64,000 nucleotides of DNA, taken from positions 2,790,001 to 2,854,000 of the forward strand of contig NZ_JAANIJ010000001.1 of the NCBI RefSeq assembly GCF_011174705.1, read 5' to 3'. Below are positions 9,908 to 18,984 of the stretch, in pieces; the stretch's first letter is position 1, and the number at the start of each line of letters is the position of its first letter. The translations under genes and the position numbers were made by a program. Under the pieces are notes generated by a model. The model was not told the origin of the DNA. It searched no databases and saw only the letters and a program-made list of their open reading frames with translations. The DNA is from Tessaracoccus coleopterorum (lineage in GTDB: Bacteria; Actinomycetota; Actinomycetes; Propionibacteriales; Propionibacteriaceae).

Positions 9908-11055
9908 CTACCGGCGATACTGCTCGAGGCCGGTGGTGTCGCCCGAGGCGATCGCGCCGAACACCTCGGCGCTGGCCTCCTTGTCCCACCGCATGACCGA
10001 GCCGACTCCGTCGACCCGTGCATTGGGATCCGACACCGGCACGGTCATCGAGATGCCCGACCCGCCATCACCGAGACGAATCCCATCCCGATGCCCGGCA
10101 TCGCCATCAGCCCGGTCTCGGCACCCCTCCGGAGGGAGGACGCGGCTGCCATGTTGACCTGCCACCAGCGCACCGGGTTGAGGACCGTCACCGGGTTCAG
10201 GATCTCCTTGCCGAGCGCGCCGATCACCTCGCGCTGGCGCTCCATCCGGCCGAGGTCGCCGCGGGGATCGTCCTTCCGCATCCGGACGTAACCGAGAGCG
10301 GTGGTGCCGTCGACGATCTGGCAGCCCTTCGACAAGGTGAGGTGCGAGTCGCGATCGTCTATGTCGAAGGTCGGACAGACCTCGATACCGCCGACGGCGT
10401 CCACCAGATCGACGATGCCGAGGAAGCCGATCTCGAGGTACCCGTCGATCCGGATGCCGGTGTTGAGTTCGACGGTCTCGATGAGCAGGGGAGCGCCCCG
10501 AAGGCGTACGCCGCGTTGAGCTTGTTGCGCTTCCTGCCCGGGATGTCGACCAGGGAGTCACGCGGGAGCGAGAGCAGGACGGGATCGCCGTTGGTAGGGG
10601 TGTGGAGCAGCATCATGGTGTCGGTGCGGCGGCCGGACGTGCTTCCCGTTCCCAGGGCCTTCCGTTCCTCGGCCGTCATGTCCTCGCGGGCATCCGAGCC
10701 CACCAGGAGCACCGTGGTTCCCGGCTGCGCCGCGGGTCGTTCCCCGGCCGGCGCGGTGTCGACCTTGGTCGTGACGGACCAGGCGTACAGCGGCGTGCCG
10801 ATCAGGAAGACCAGCCATGCGAGCAGGAGGATGCCCAGCGTGCGGAGCATCGGACGGCGCCGCTTCGGGCGGCGTTTCCCCGACGGAGCGTCGGGCGCGG
10901 TCGGCGGTGCCGGGGGAGGGGAGGCGTCGCTCCGCCGCGACGGACCCGACCGTCCGCGCGCCTCAGGCGCTCGAGCTCGTCGGGGGCATCACGCTGGTCG
11001 GCTCCGGCTCATCGCTGCGGTAGAGCCAGTCCATGTCCTCTTTGCCTGGGGCCAT
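9908..11055 (-). CDS. LCP-family (LytR-CpsA-Psr) glycopolymer transferase, frameshifted
   Basis: Membrane-bound phosphotransferase of about 382 residues that attaches secondary polymers to peptidoglycan. A charged cytosolic head with PPDELERL is followed by one transmembrane helix (TLGILLLAWLVFLIGTPLYAW) and the LCP domain. Family motifs are LLVGSDARED, RTDTMMLL, LSLPRDSLVDIPG, KLNAAYAFG, VDLVDAVGGIEVC and the Arg/Asp-rich substrate motif LGYVRMRKDDPRGDLGR with RQREVI. Frameshifts near 11000, 10880, 10495 and 10075 interrupt it. Start ATG 11055 gives the head MAPGKEDMDWLYRSDEPE. It is divergent from a second LCP gene across a 128-base shared promoter region. Confidence 0.9.
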
Positions 11056-11183
11056 CTTCACTACTCCCTTCCCCGGAGACACAGTACCGAGCCACCCGAA
11101 ACCGGGCCTTTCCGGCGTGGCGGGCCGGAACCGACCGGCCCGTAGGGTGAGATTGAACGCACCCTTCCCCGAGGAGTCGACAC
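11056..11183. promoter_or_regulatory. Shared promoter region of two divergent LCP genes
   Basis: This 128-base gap separates two head-to-head LCP genes, so both promoters must lie here unless they are inside coding sequence. I see no convincing -35/-10 pair; the assignment rests on gene arrangement only. Confidence 0.4.
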
Positions 11184-12686
11184 GTGCCAGCCACCCCGCC
11201 GACCGATGCCCAGCGCGTCCAGCAGCGACGCGCCGTGGGCTTCGTGCTCATGTCCGCACTCCTGCCCGGGTCTGTGCAGAGTTACGCGGGGAACCGGCGG
11301 CTCGGGCGTCTCGCGAGCCGCGTCTTCGGTGGCGCGGTGGCGCTCCTGATCCTCGCCCTCGTCGGCATGGTGTTCGCGCGGGCCTCACCACCGGCATCCT
11401 GCTCACGCCCTGGGTCGGCCTCGTGCTGCGGGCTCTGCTGTGGATCCTCTTCACCGGCTGGGCGCTCCTGCTGGTCGACGCCTGGCGGCTCGCCCGCCCC
11501 ACGCAGCTCGCGCGGCGCGGTCGCCTCGGGCTGACGCTGACCACCCTGCTGCTTGTCGTGGCGCTCGGAGGCGTCACCAATGCGGCCGCGAGTGCCCTGA
11601 CCGGCGCCGTCAACGTGGGCGAGGTGTTCCAGGGTGGTGGTGACACGGACATCAAGGACGGGCGCTACAACATCCTGCTGCTCGGGCGGACGCCGCCGCA
11701 TCCCGCGAGGGGCTGCGGCCCGACTCCATCAACGTCGCCTCGGTCGACGTCGCAAGCGGCCGCACAGTGTTGTTCGGCCTGCCCGGAACCTGCAGCGCGT
11801 GCGCTTCCCGCGCTCATCGCCGCTGCGGGAGCTGTACCCCGACGGGTTCCGCTGTGAGGACAACGGGTGCATGCTCAACGGCATCTGGACCCTCGGCGAG
11901 GACCACGCCGACCTCTATCCGGGGCGCGAGGCCGGCCTCGAGGCGATGAAGGAGGCCGTCAGCGAGACCCTCGGGCTGGATCTCAACTACTACGCCATGG
12001 TCGACATGCAGGGCTTCTCCAGCCTCATCGACGCCATGGGCGGCATCCGCCTCGACATCTCGAAGCCCATTCCCATCGGCGGCGTCAGCACCAAGATCAG
12101 CGGCTACATCGAGCCGGGCGAGGACGTGCTCCTCGACGGCTACCATGCGCTCTGGTTCGCCAGGTCGAGGGCGGAGAGCAGCGACTACGAGCGCATGGTC
12201 CGCCAGAAGTGCGTCATGTCGGCCATGGTCAGGCAGCTCGACCCCGTCACTGTGGCGACCCGCTTCGTCGAGCTCTCGGAGGCGGGCAGCAACATCCTGC
12301 GCACCGACGTGCCGCGGGCGGAGGTCATGTCTCTGGCGGAGCTGGCGCTCAAGGCGAAGGACCAGAAGATCGCCTCGGTCAACTTCGCCCCACCGTTGAT
12401 CACGTCGGCCAACCCCGACTTCGACCTGATCCGCTCCACCGTCAAGGAGAAGATCGAGGCATCGGAGACACTGGACAAGTCCCGCCCCAAGCCGAAGCCG
12501 AAGGCGACGAAGTCGGCGTCCGCCTCCCCGGCCGGGCCGGAGTCCTCCTCCTCGTCGAAGTCCGCCGAACCCCGACGGTCGGCATCGGCCGAGCCCGCCG
12601 CCGACCCGTCCAGGAACGGCGGCGACCCGGACGCCCCCTACACCCAGACCGAGGACCTCGACGCCGTCTGCTCCGTCAGCGGCTGA
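11184..12686 (+). CDS. LCP-family protein with multi-helix N-terminus, frameshifted
   Basis: Second LytR-CpsA-Psr protein, about 500 residues. GTG 11184 starts a segment with about four membrane helices (LLILALVGMVFA, LLTPWVGLVLRALLWILFTG, LTLTTLLLVVALGGV) before the extracellular LCP domain. Motifs are YNILLLG, RPDSINVASVDVASGRTVLF, the second half MVDMQGFSSLIDAMGGIRLD, and the signature LDGYHALWFARSRAESSDY with RMVRQKCVM. A Ser/Lys/Pro-rich low-complexity tail ends the protein (SASPAGPESSSSSKSAEP). Frameshifts near 11390, 11690 and 11785 are healed by single bases. Resembles the CpsA-type LCP (Rv3267 context) of actinobacteria, likely linking a wall polysaccharide to peptidoglycan. Confidence 0.9.
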
Positions 12687-12723
12687 CCCGATAGAGTTGT
12701 CCGGGATCTGAGGAGGTCAACCC

Positions 12724-13730
12724 TTGCCGTCGAGCGTCAGCGTCGTCATGCCGGTCCGCAACGAGGAGCGTCACCTGCGCACAGCGGTGGAGCGCGTCCT
12801 CGGGCAGGGGTACCACGGCCCCCTCGAACTGATCATCGCAGTGGGTCCGAGCGCGGACCGCACACGCGAGATCGCCGACGAACTCGCCGCCGGTGATGAC
12901 CGGGTCGTCGTGCTGGACAACCCGACCGGGTACACCCCGGCGGCACTCAACATCGCCATCGCCGCCGCGCGTCACCCCATCATCGTGCGCGTCGACGGAC
13001 ACGGGGAACTCAGCGACGGGTACATCGACACCGCGGTGGAGGCGATGGAACGCACCGGCGCCGCCAACGTCGGTGGCCTGATGGACGCGCAGGGCGCGGG
13101 CCCGTTCTCCGACGCGGTGGCGGCCGCCTACAACTCCCGTCTCGGCCTCGGCGGTGGTGGCTTCCACCTCGAGGACACGCAGGAGGGCCCGGCGGACACC
13201 GTGTTCCTCGGCGTGTTCCGGCGCGAGGCGCTGCTGGAGATCGGGGGCTTCGACGAGACGCTGCACCGCGCCCAGGACTGGGAGCTCAACTACCGGCTCC
13301 GCCGGGCAGGCCACACGGTCTGGTTCTCCCCGGACCTGCGGGTCGTCTACCGGCCCCGTGACAGCGTCCCGGCCCTGGCCCGCCAGTTCTACACCACCGG
13401 GCAGTGGCGCAGGGAGGTGGGCAGGCGGCACCCGGAGACGCTGTCGCCGCGCTACCTCGCGCCGCCCGTGACCGTCGTCGGCATCGGCGTCGGGATCGTG
13501 GGAGGACTGCTGGGGCTGGCGCTGCGGAGCCGCCTCCTCACGGCGATGCTGATCGCGCCCCTGACGTACCTCGCCTTCCTCGCGGCGGCCACCGCGACCA
13601 TGCCCGGGCTGTCGGCAGCGGCCCGGCTACGACTTCCGCTGGTGCTCGCCGTCATGCACATGGCGTGGGGTGTCGGATTCCTCACGGGGTCCGCCCGGCA
13701 ACGGCCCAGGGAGGCGGAAACCGGGCGTGA
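12724..13730 (+). CDS. Family 2 glycosyltransferase with C-terminal membrane helices
   Basis: GT2 enzyme of about 335 residues with a GT-A fold. TTG 12724 is preceded by a good ribosome site (gaggagg at 12711-12717). Motifs: VSVVMPVRNEERHLRTAVE nucleotide-binding strand, VRVDGHGELSDGYI acidic site, GVFRREALLEIGGFDETLHR and QDWELNYRLRRAGHTVWF acceptor region, then membrane segments (VTVVGIGVGIVGGLLGLAL, AMLIAPLTYLAFLAAATATM). Resembles ExoA/succinoglycan-type transferases. No stop ends the frame before it runs into the coiled-coil gene at 14049; a frameshift near 13690-13725 would give a natural stop at 13730, which I take as the likely end. It follows the LCP gene by 37 bases, fitting a wall-glycan role. 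Confidence 0.85.
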
Positions 13731-13761
13731 GACGTTTCCTTTTCCGTGCCAAGATGGACGC

Positions 13762-15120
13762 ATGCAACCAGGGTCGGCACGGATGACGAACTCCGCGGCG
13801 GCCACCGATGTGCTGCTGCAGGCACAACTCCTGGCCGACCGCATCCGGGAGGAGGCCGACGCCGCGGCCGCGGAGGCGCGCGGCGAAGCGGACGCGGCGG
13901 CCCAGGAGCGTGATGACGCGCTCGCCGAGTTGGATTTCGCCAGACACAGACTGGCCGAGGCGCGCGCGGACGTGGCCAGGATGCTGTCCGAGGCCGCCGA
14001 GCAGGCGGGACCATCACAGGCAACGCGGAGGCGACGGCCGACGAGATGATGGCCGACGCCCGTGCGGAGGCTGAGCGCACCGTCGAGCAGGCCCGCGCCG
14101 AGGCGCAGAAGCTGGCAGCCGACTCCGCTGCCCTCGCCGAGGAGCAGCGGGCCGAACGGGAGGCGCAGGCCGCCGCCCACACCGCCGCGCTCGCCGTCGA
14201 GCGGTCCGCCCACGACGGGGAACTTCTGGCCGAGGCGGAAGCGCACCGCCGCAGGATCGAGGACGAGTGGGATGCCGTGCGTTCCCGCGCCGACGACCTG
14301 CTCGAGCGGGCCGCCCGTGACGCGGACGCGGCGGCGGCGGCAACGGACGCGGCCCGCGCGCTCGCCGAGGCGGGGACGGCCCGCCTGATCCGTGACGCAC
14401 AGGTGCGGGCGGCGCGGCTCGCAGAGGAATCGAAGGGTGAGGCCGAGGCCCGCCTCGCCGAGGCCGCCGAGCAGCTCCAATGGGCCCAGGAGACCGTCAG
14501 CCGCCTCCTTGAGGGGCGAAGGCGGAATCTGCGCGCTCCACCCGCGCTGCCCACCTGGCCGTGGCGCGTCGCGCCAGCGAGGTCCGCGGCAAGCTCTCGG
14601 GGGCGTGGCGCGTTCCGTCGACATCGCCCGGCAGCGGATCCGGGCCGCCGAGGTGGGCGCCGCCGATGTGCGGGCCCGCGCGGACGCTGAGCTCGCCGCC
14701 GCCAACGAACATGCCACCCGGACCAGGGAAGCCAGCGACGCGAGGGCTGAGGACACGCTTGCCCGTGCCCGTCGCGAGGCGCAGGCCATCGTCATGCGGG
14801 CAGAGGAGCGCATCGCTGACGCCGAGTCGAACGCGACCCTCGTGCGGGAACGGCTGGCAGCCGATCTCGAGGCGTCGCAGCGCGCCTCCTTCGAACGCAC
14901 CAGGGCGACGCGTGAGGAGGCGGTCGAACTCCTCAGCACCGCACGTGTCGAGGCCGACCTGCTCCGCACCCAGGCCCGGACGGCGCTCGATGAGGCGCGC
15001 GCCGAGGTGGCTGCCCTCGCGCAGCGCCGCGACAACATCACAAGTCAACTGAACCACCTCTCGGGCGTGATCGAAGCGCTCGCTGTCCCGGGAACCACCA
15101 CATCGAACGAGGATGCATGA
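13762..15120 (+). CDS. DivIVA/FilP-like coiled-coil protein, frameshifted
   Basis: Long alpha-helical coiled-coil protein of about 450 residues, almost entirely Ala/Glu/Arg/Asp heptads. Start is ATG 13762 or, better, ATG 13783 (MTNSAAATDVLLQAQ). Frameshifts near 14008, 14510 and 14600 split it. The last 50 residues (VAALAQRRDNITSQLNHLSG) match the end of the next gene (LAAVSQRRDSITAQLSNVR), so the two are paralogous. Proteins of this shape act in actinobacterial polar growth and as cytoskeletal scaffolds (DivIVA, Scy, FilP), which is inference here. Its stop overlaps the start of the next gene as ATGA, indicating coupled translation. Confidence 0.75.
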
Positions 15121-16145
15121 TGACCCCCACCTTCCGCACCGTCCTGCGCGGCTACGAACCCGCCCAGGTCGACGCCGAGCTCTCGACCCTGCAGCAGGCG
15201 TTGGACGCCGCGCGCGCAGAGCTCGGTGAACTCACCGTCCAGCTGAAGGAGGCGCGACAGGAACGGATCGAGGTGGAGGCCCGCCTTACCGAGGCCCAGG
15301 CGCGCGCCGAGGAGGCCGCCCGCGCCCGGTCCATCGCATCGCGCCCGTCGTTCCAGGAGCTCGGCGAGCGGATCGGTCAGATCCTCAGCCTCGCCGAGGC
15401 CGAGGCTGAGGACCTCCGCCGCGCGGCCACCATCGATGCCGAGAAGCTGGTCGCCGAGGCGACCAGGAAGGCCGAGGCACAGACGGTCGAGGCCGACCGC
15501 TACGCCGTCGACACCCGCAGCTCAGCGGAAGCGGACGCCGAGGCGCGCCTCGCGGGCGCCCAGCGCCGGTCGGACGAGCTGATCGACCACGCCGACCGTG
15601 AGGCAGCGGCGCGTCGTGAGGAGGCGGAGGCGGTCTACGAATCGCAGCAGGCGCGCGCGGCACAGGCCGCGGCCGACTTCGAGCGCACGCTCGCCGAGCG
15701 CAGGGACGCTGCCGCCGCCGACTTCGCCGTCGCAATGGCCCAGCGCGAGGACCAGTTGAAGGCGGCGGAGGAGAACCTTCGCGCGGCCGAGACCGAGGCT
15801 CAGCGGGTCGTCTCCGACGCGGCCAGCCAGGCCGAGGCGCTCAAGGCCAAGGCGACCCGGGACTCGGATGAGCTGGTCGGCGAGGCACGCACCAAGGCCG
15901 ACCGGGTGCGCCGCGACTCCGAGCGTGAGCTCGCCGCCGTGTCGCAGCGCAGGGACTCGATCACCGCGCAGCTGTCGAACGTGCGTCAGATGCTCGCCAC
16001 GCTCGGCGGGGGAGCTGCACTGGTTGAGGCCGATCTCGCCGTGGAGCCCGAGCCGGACGTGGCAGTCGGGGAGCCCCTGCCGGCGGAGCCCGAGGTCGGG
16101 GACGCCGACGGGGACGCGACCGCCGAGGATGGCCACAAGGCCTGA
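15117..16145 (+). CDS. DivIVA domain-containing coiled-coil protein
   Basis: Intact 342-residue protein. The N-terminus TFRTVLRGYEPAQVDAELST matches the DivIVA lipid-binding domain (F-x-x-x-x-RGY-x-x-x-EVD-type motif), followed by a short linker and a long Ala/Glu/Arg coiled coil, then an acidic tail (EPEPDVAVGEPLPAEPEV). The coil ends with AAVSQRRDSITAQLSNVRQ, shared with the upstream paralogue. It probably assembles at curved membrane or poles and organises cell-wall growth; no direct evidence is in the sequence. Two adjacent ATG codons (15117, 15120) can start it; the first overlaps the previous stop. The next gene is convergent, 6 bases away. Confidence 0.88.
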   Translation: MMTPTFRTVLRGYEPAQVDAELSTLQQALDAARAELGELTVQLKEARQERIEVEARLTEAQARAEEAARARSIASRPSFQELGERIGQILSLAEAEAEDLRRAATIDAEKLVAEATRKAEAQTVEADRYAVDTRSSAEADAEARLAGAQRRSDELIDHADREAAARREEAEAVYESQQARAAQAAADFERTLAERRDAAAADFAVAMAQREDQLKAAEENLRAAETEAQRVVSDAASQAEALKAKATRDSDELVGEARTKADRVRRDSERELAAVSQRRDSITAQLSNVRQMLATLGGGAALVEADLAVEPEPDVAVGEPLPAEPEVGDADGDATAEDGHKA

Positions 16146-16151
16146 GCGGGC

Positions 16152-16807
16152 TCAGCGCAGGAGCGCATGCTCCGCGGTCGCAACCTGGATCAACAACTCA
16201 TCCGGGCAGTTGACCGCCACGACTGTCGATCCCTCACCCAGCACGGGGGCGACCAGGGCCTCGAGCACCGTCTCGAGGCCGGGCACGGGGATGGGCAGCA
16301 GCAGCCGCGTGTCGCGTGGCGGCACCGAGCCCGGGAGCGCGACACCGTCGAAGATGTCCTGCTGCGCCCAGCCCGCCACGTCGTGCACGTCGGGCTGGCC
16401 GAACACCTCCACGTAGTCGATGGCGCCGACCGGCGCAGTCGTGAAGCCCCTGCCGAGCGGGTGCAGGGAACAGGCGACCGTGATGTCGGAGCGGCGCTCA
16501 TCGTCGGGGCCGACCACGAGGAGTTCGGACCCGGTTGCCGTCGAGTACACCGGGCAGCCGCGCTGCCAGGCCGCCGCGATCCACACCAGCGTGACCCAGT
16601 GGCCAGGGTGTGACCCCGCCAAGGTGATGTCGATCGGCTCGCCGTCCCCGTGGCCGAGGTCGGCGATCAGGTTGGCAGTCTTGTCCACCCAGTTCGCGAA
16701 CGTCCGGGCGCTCAGCTCGGTCCTGGTGTCGGCAGCCCCGTCGTAGTGGGTGAGCAGCGGGCGGGCTCCCGAGGCTGCGACGCGTCGGGTGAGGGCGGGA
16801 TGAACAT
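16152..16807 (-). CDS. TIGR03089-family conserved actinobacterial protein, one frameshift
   Basis: Protein of about 218 residues belonging to the actinobacterial TIGR03089 family, a truncated relative of AMP-binding enzymes, of unknown function. The visible features are an AMP-binding-like opening LSARTFANWVDKTANLIADL, PIDITLAGSHPGHWVTLVWIAAAW, and the ends ACSLHPLGRGF and VPPRDTRLLLPIPVPG. One base missing near 16795 separates MFIP from ALTRRVAASGARPLLTHY; restoring it gives a start at ATG 16807. It lies next to manC and the LCP genes in many actinobacteria, as recalled from the M. tuberculosis order. The lack of the full adenylation motifs argues against a functional ligase. Confidence 0.85.
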
Positions 16808-16878
16808 GGGACCGATCTTAGGCCGCACGCCGCGGGCGGGCTGTGATCGGATCGGAGACGACAGGTAGCCTCTGCCGC

Positions 16879-17956
16879 ATGCAGTACGTAGTCATCATGG
16901 CCGGCGGCTCGGGAACCCGGCTCTGGCCCCTGTCGCGCCAGGGGCGCCCGAAGCAGTTGCTGGCCCTCTTCGAGGGTCGCTCCCTCCTGAGGTTGGCCTA
17001 CGAGCGGCTCGAGGGGTCGTCCCGGCGGAGAACATCCTGGTGTGCACCGGGCGCGCCTACGCCGACGACGTCGCCGAACAGATCCCGAGCTGGCGCCCGG
17101 CAACATCCTCGGCGAACCCGAGGGGCGCGACTCCCTCAACGCGGTCGCCTGGTCAGCCGCCGAGGTGACGCGCCGCGATCCCGAGGGCGTCGTGGCGATG
17201 GTCACGGCGGACCAGGTCATCGAGCCCGTGGCTGAGTTCCGGGATGCCCTCCGACGCGCCTTCGACGTCGCGACCCGGGTACCGAATGCGCTCGTCACCC
17301 TCGGAGTCGTGCCCACCACGCCGCATGTCGGATATGGGTACCTGCACCGCGCCGAGGAGCTCGACGGGTTCCCGGGCGTGCACCGGATCGCCGAGTTCAA
17401 GGAGAAGCCCTCGCTCGAGGTGGCCCGGGACTACCTGGCCGGCGGCGAGTACTGGTGGAACGCGGGCATGTTCGTGTGGCGGGCAGCGACCCTTCTGGGG
17501 CAGCTCGACCAACTGCTGCCCCACACCTCCGCAACGGTCCGCGAGATCGCGGCCCACCCGGAGCGGATCGACGCCCTGTTCCCGACCCTGCAGAAGATCT
17601 CCGTCGACTACGCGGTGATGGAGCCCGCGTCCATCGGCCGCACCGACGCCGTCGTCGTGAGCGTCCCGCTGCAGGTCGAGTGGCGCGACGTGGGCGGCTA
17701 CGTCTCGCTCGCCGAGCTGCTGGGCACCGACGGGCACGGCAACGTCGTGGACGGCCGCACGGTGTCGCTCGATTCGCGCGGATGCATCGTCATCAACCAT
17801 CGCGGACCCGGACATCTGGTCGCGACGCTGGGCCTGAGCGACTGCCTGGTGGTCGCCACCCCGACGGCGACACTCGTGGCGCCCCTGTCCGACGCCGAGA
17901 GGATCAAGGAACTGGTGGGGCTGGTGCGAACCGGTGTTGGGGCAGAATTCGCCTGA
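16879..17956 (+). CDS. manC: Mannose-1-phosphate guanylyltransferase, frameshifted
   Basis: Nucleotidyltransferase of about 359 residues making GDP-mannose from mannose-1-phosphate and GTP. The start ATG 16879 gives [18 protein letters not shown] with the [12 protein letters not shown] pyrophosphorylase motif and [10 protein letters not shown]. Later [28 protein letters not shown] (quoted in parts: [13 protein letters not shown]) and [17 protein letters not shown] are the product-specific motifs. Two frameshifts near 17022 and 17085 are healed by single bases. It is a stand-alone ManC without an isomerase domain. Partner phosphomannomutase lies at 24435. GDP-mannose feeds PIM/lipomannan-like glycans and surface polysaccharide. 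Confidence 0.93.
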
Positions 17957-17978
17957 CACCATCCGGGAGGAACCTCAC

Positions 17979-18461
17979 ATGGGCAAGCTGTCCGATCAGC
18001 CGAGGGCGGCGGCCATCGCCGCCGTGGTCGGCGTGCTGTTGGTCGCAGGGGCCGTCGAGACGGTGGGGCGGGACTCCTGCTGGCCTCCGACGGCGCGCGC
18101 GCCGTCACCGCGCTCGGCGCCCCGCAGGCGCTGCTGCCGCTCACCGGCGCCGCCATCGCTGCCGGCCACGGCGGCCGCAGGTCGCGGATCGCCGCCTTCC
18201 TCGGGGCGACCGGTGGCCTGATCGCGCGCGTGGTGTTCGCGTCTCTCCTCGTGGTTCCGGGTGGGGGTCGGCACCGGCGAACTGCTCGGGGTCGTTGCGG
18301 GCCTGCTCACCGGCGTCGCGCTCGTCGGCTGGACCCTGTACCTGGTGCTGCACCACCGCGACCTCTCCGACCCGGAGGAGGCCGATCCTCGCAGGGACAC
18401 CCGCCCCCGGGCGGGGAGGCGACTGCGACGGGGCAACGCCCCAGCCATGCGGCGCCGGTGA
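17979..18461 (+). CDS. Small membrane protein of unknown function, frameshifted
   Basis: About 160 residues, three to four predicted helices: AAIAAVVGVLLVAGAVETV, a middle part (LLLASDGARAVTALGAPQ, IAAFLGATGGLIARVVFASLL) and TGELLGVVAGLLTGVALVGWTLYLVLHH, ending in a basic tail (PRAGRRLRRGNAPAMRRR). ATG 17979 follows a ribosome site gggagg at 17965-17970. Two frameshifts, near 18065 and 18265, break it. Lies 22 bases after manC and 228 bases before whiB, so it may be cotranscribed with manC. I do not recognise the family. Confidence 0.6.
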
Positions 18462-18637
18462 CCGGTCATCCCGGCTCACCTTCGGCCCGATACCGGGCGA
18501 CCAGGTGGGGAGAGGGCGGCCCAGTGGGCCACCGCCTCGACGCCGTGGCCGCGTGCAGATGAGAACGATCCCGATGGAACTTTGATCAGGCCCCCGCGTA
18601 GATAGGCCTGGCAACGTCGTTGATTTACCGTTTCCAC

Positions 18638-18666
18638 TTGACCGATCAAAACCACTCGTGTGTAAT
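18638..18666 (+). promoter_or_regulatory. Sigma-70-like promoter of whiB
   Basis: TTGACC at 18638-18643 and TGTAAT at 18661-18666 are separated by exactly 17 bases, 24 bases upstream of the whiB start codon. A ribosome site aaggagg lies at 18678-18684. This is one of the clearest promoters in the window; the leader would be very short. Confidence 0.65.
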
Positions 18667-18689
18667 TCTGGCCAGGGAAGGAGGGTTTC

Positions 18690-18944
18690 ATGGACGACGA
18701 GCTGTTCGCAATGCTTGACGACGCGCAGTATGCATGGCAGGCGGAGGCCCTCTGCGCCCAGACCGACCCCGAGGCGTTCTTCCCCGAGAAGGGCGGATCG
18801 ACCCGTGAGGCGAAGCGCGTGTGCCTGAGCTGCACCGTCCGCACCGAATGCCTCGAGTACGCCCTGTCCCATGATGAGCGGTTCGGCATCTGGGGCGGCC
18901 TGTCCGAGCGTGAACGCCGCAAGTTGAAGCGGGCCGCCAGCTGA
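18690..18944 (+). CDS. WhiB-family iron-sulfur transcription factor
   Basis: Intact 84-residue WhiB-like protein, a [4Fe-4S] regulator that binds the housekeeping sigma factor. The four cluster ligands are C22, C45, C48 and C54 (C-x22-C-x2-C-x5-C), followed by the GIWGGLSERERRKL turn and basic DNA-binding tail. The position between manC and a giant glycosyltransferase matches whiB2/whmD of mycobacteria (septation regulator, as recalled), so it is probably the WhiB2 orthologue. It has its own promoter at 18638-18666 and a strong ribosome site. Length and motif order are normal. Confidence 0.95.
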   Translation: MDDELFAMLDDAQYAWQAEALCAQTDPEAFFPEKGGSTREAKRVCLSCTVRTECLEYALSHDERFGIWGGLSERERRKLKRAAS

Positions 18945-18984
18945 GCCTCGCTGGTACTGTCGAGGCTCACCAATCGGAGGATCC

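Noticed and set aside
13452-15041. 529-residue minus-strand frame over the coiled-coil gene
   Set aside because: Ser/Arg/Ala-rich shadow of a repetitive Ala/Glu coiled coil; no domain.
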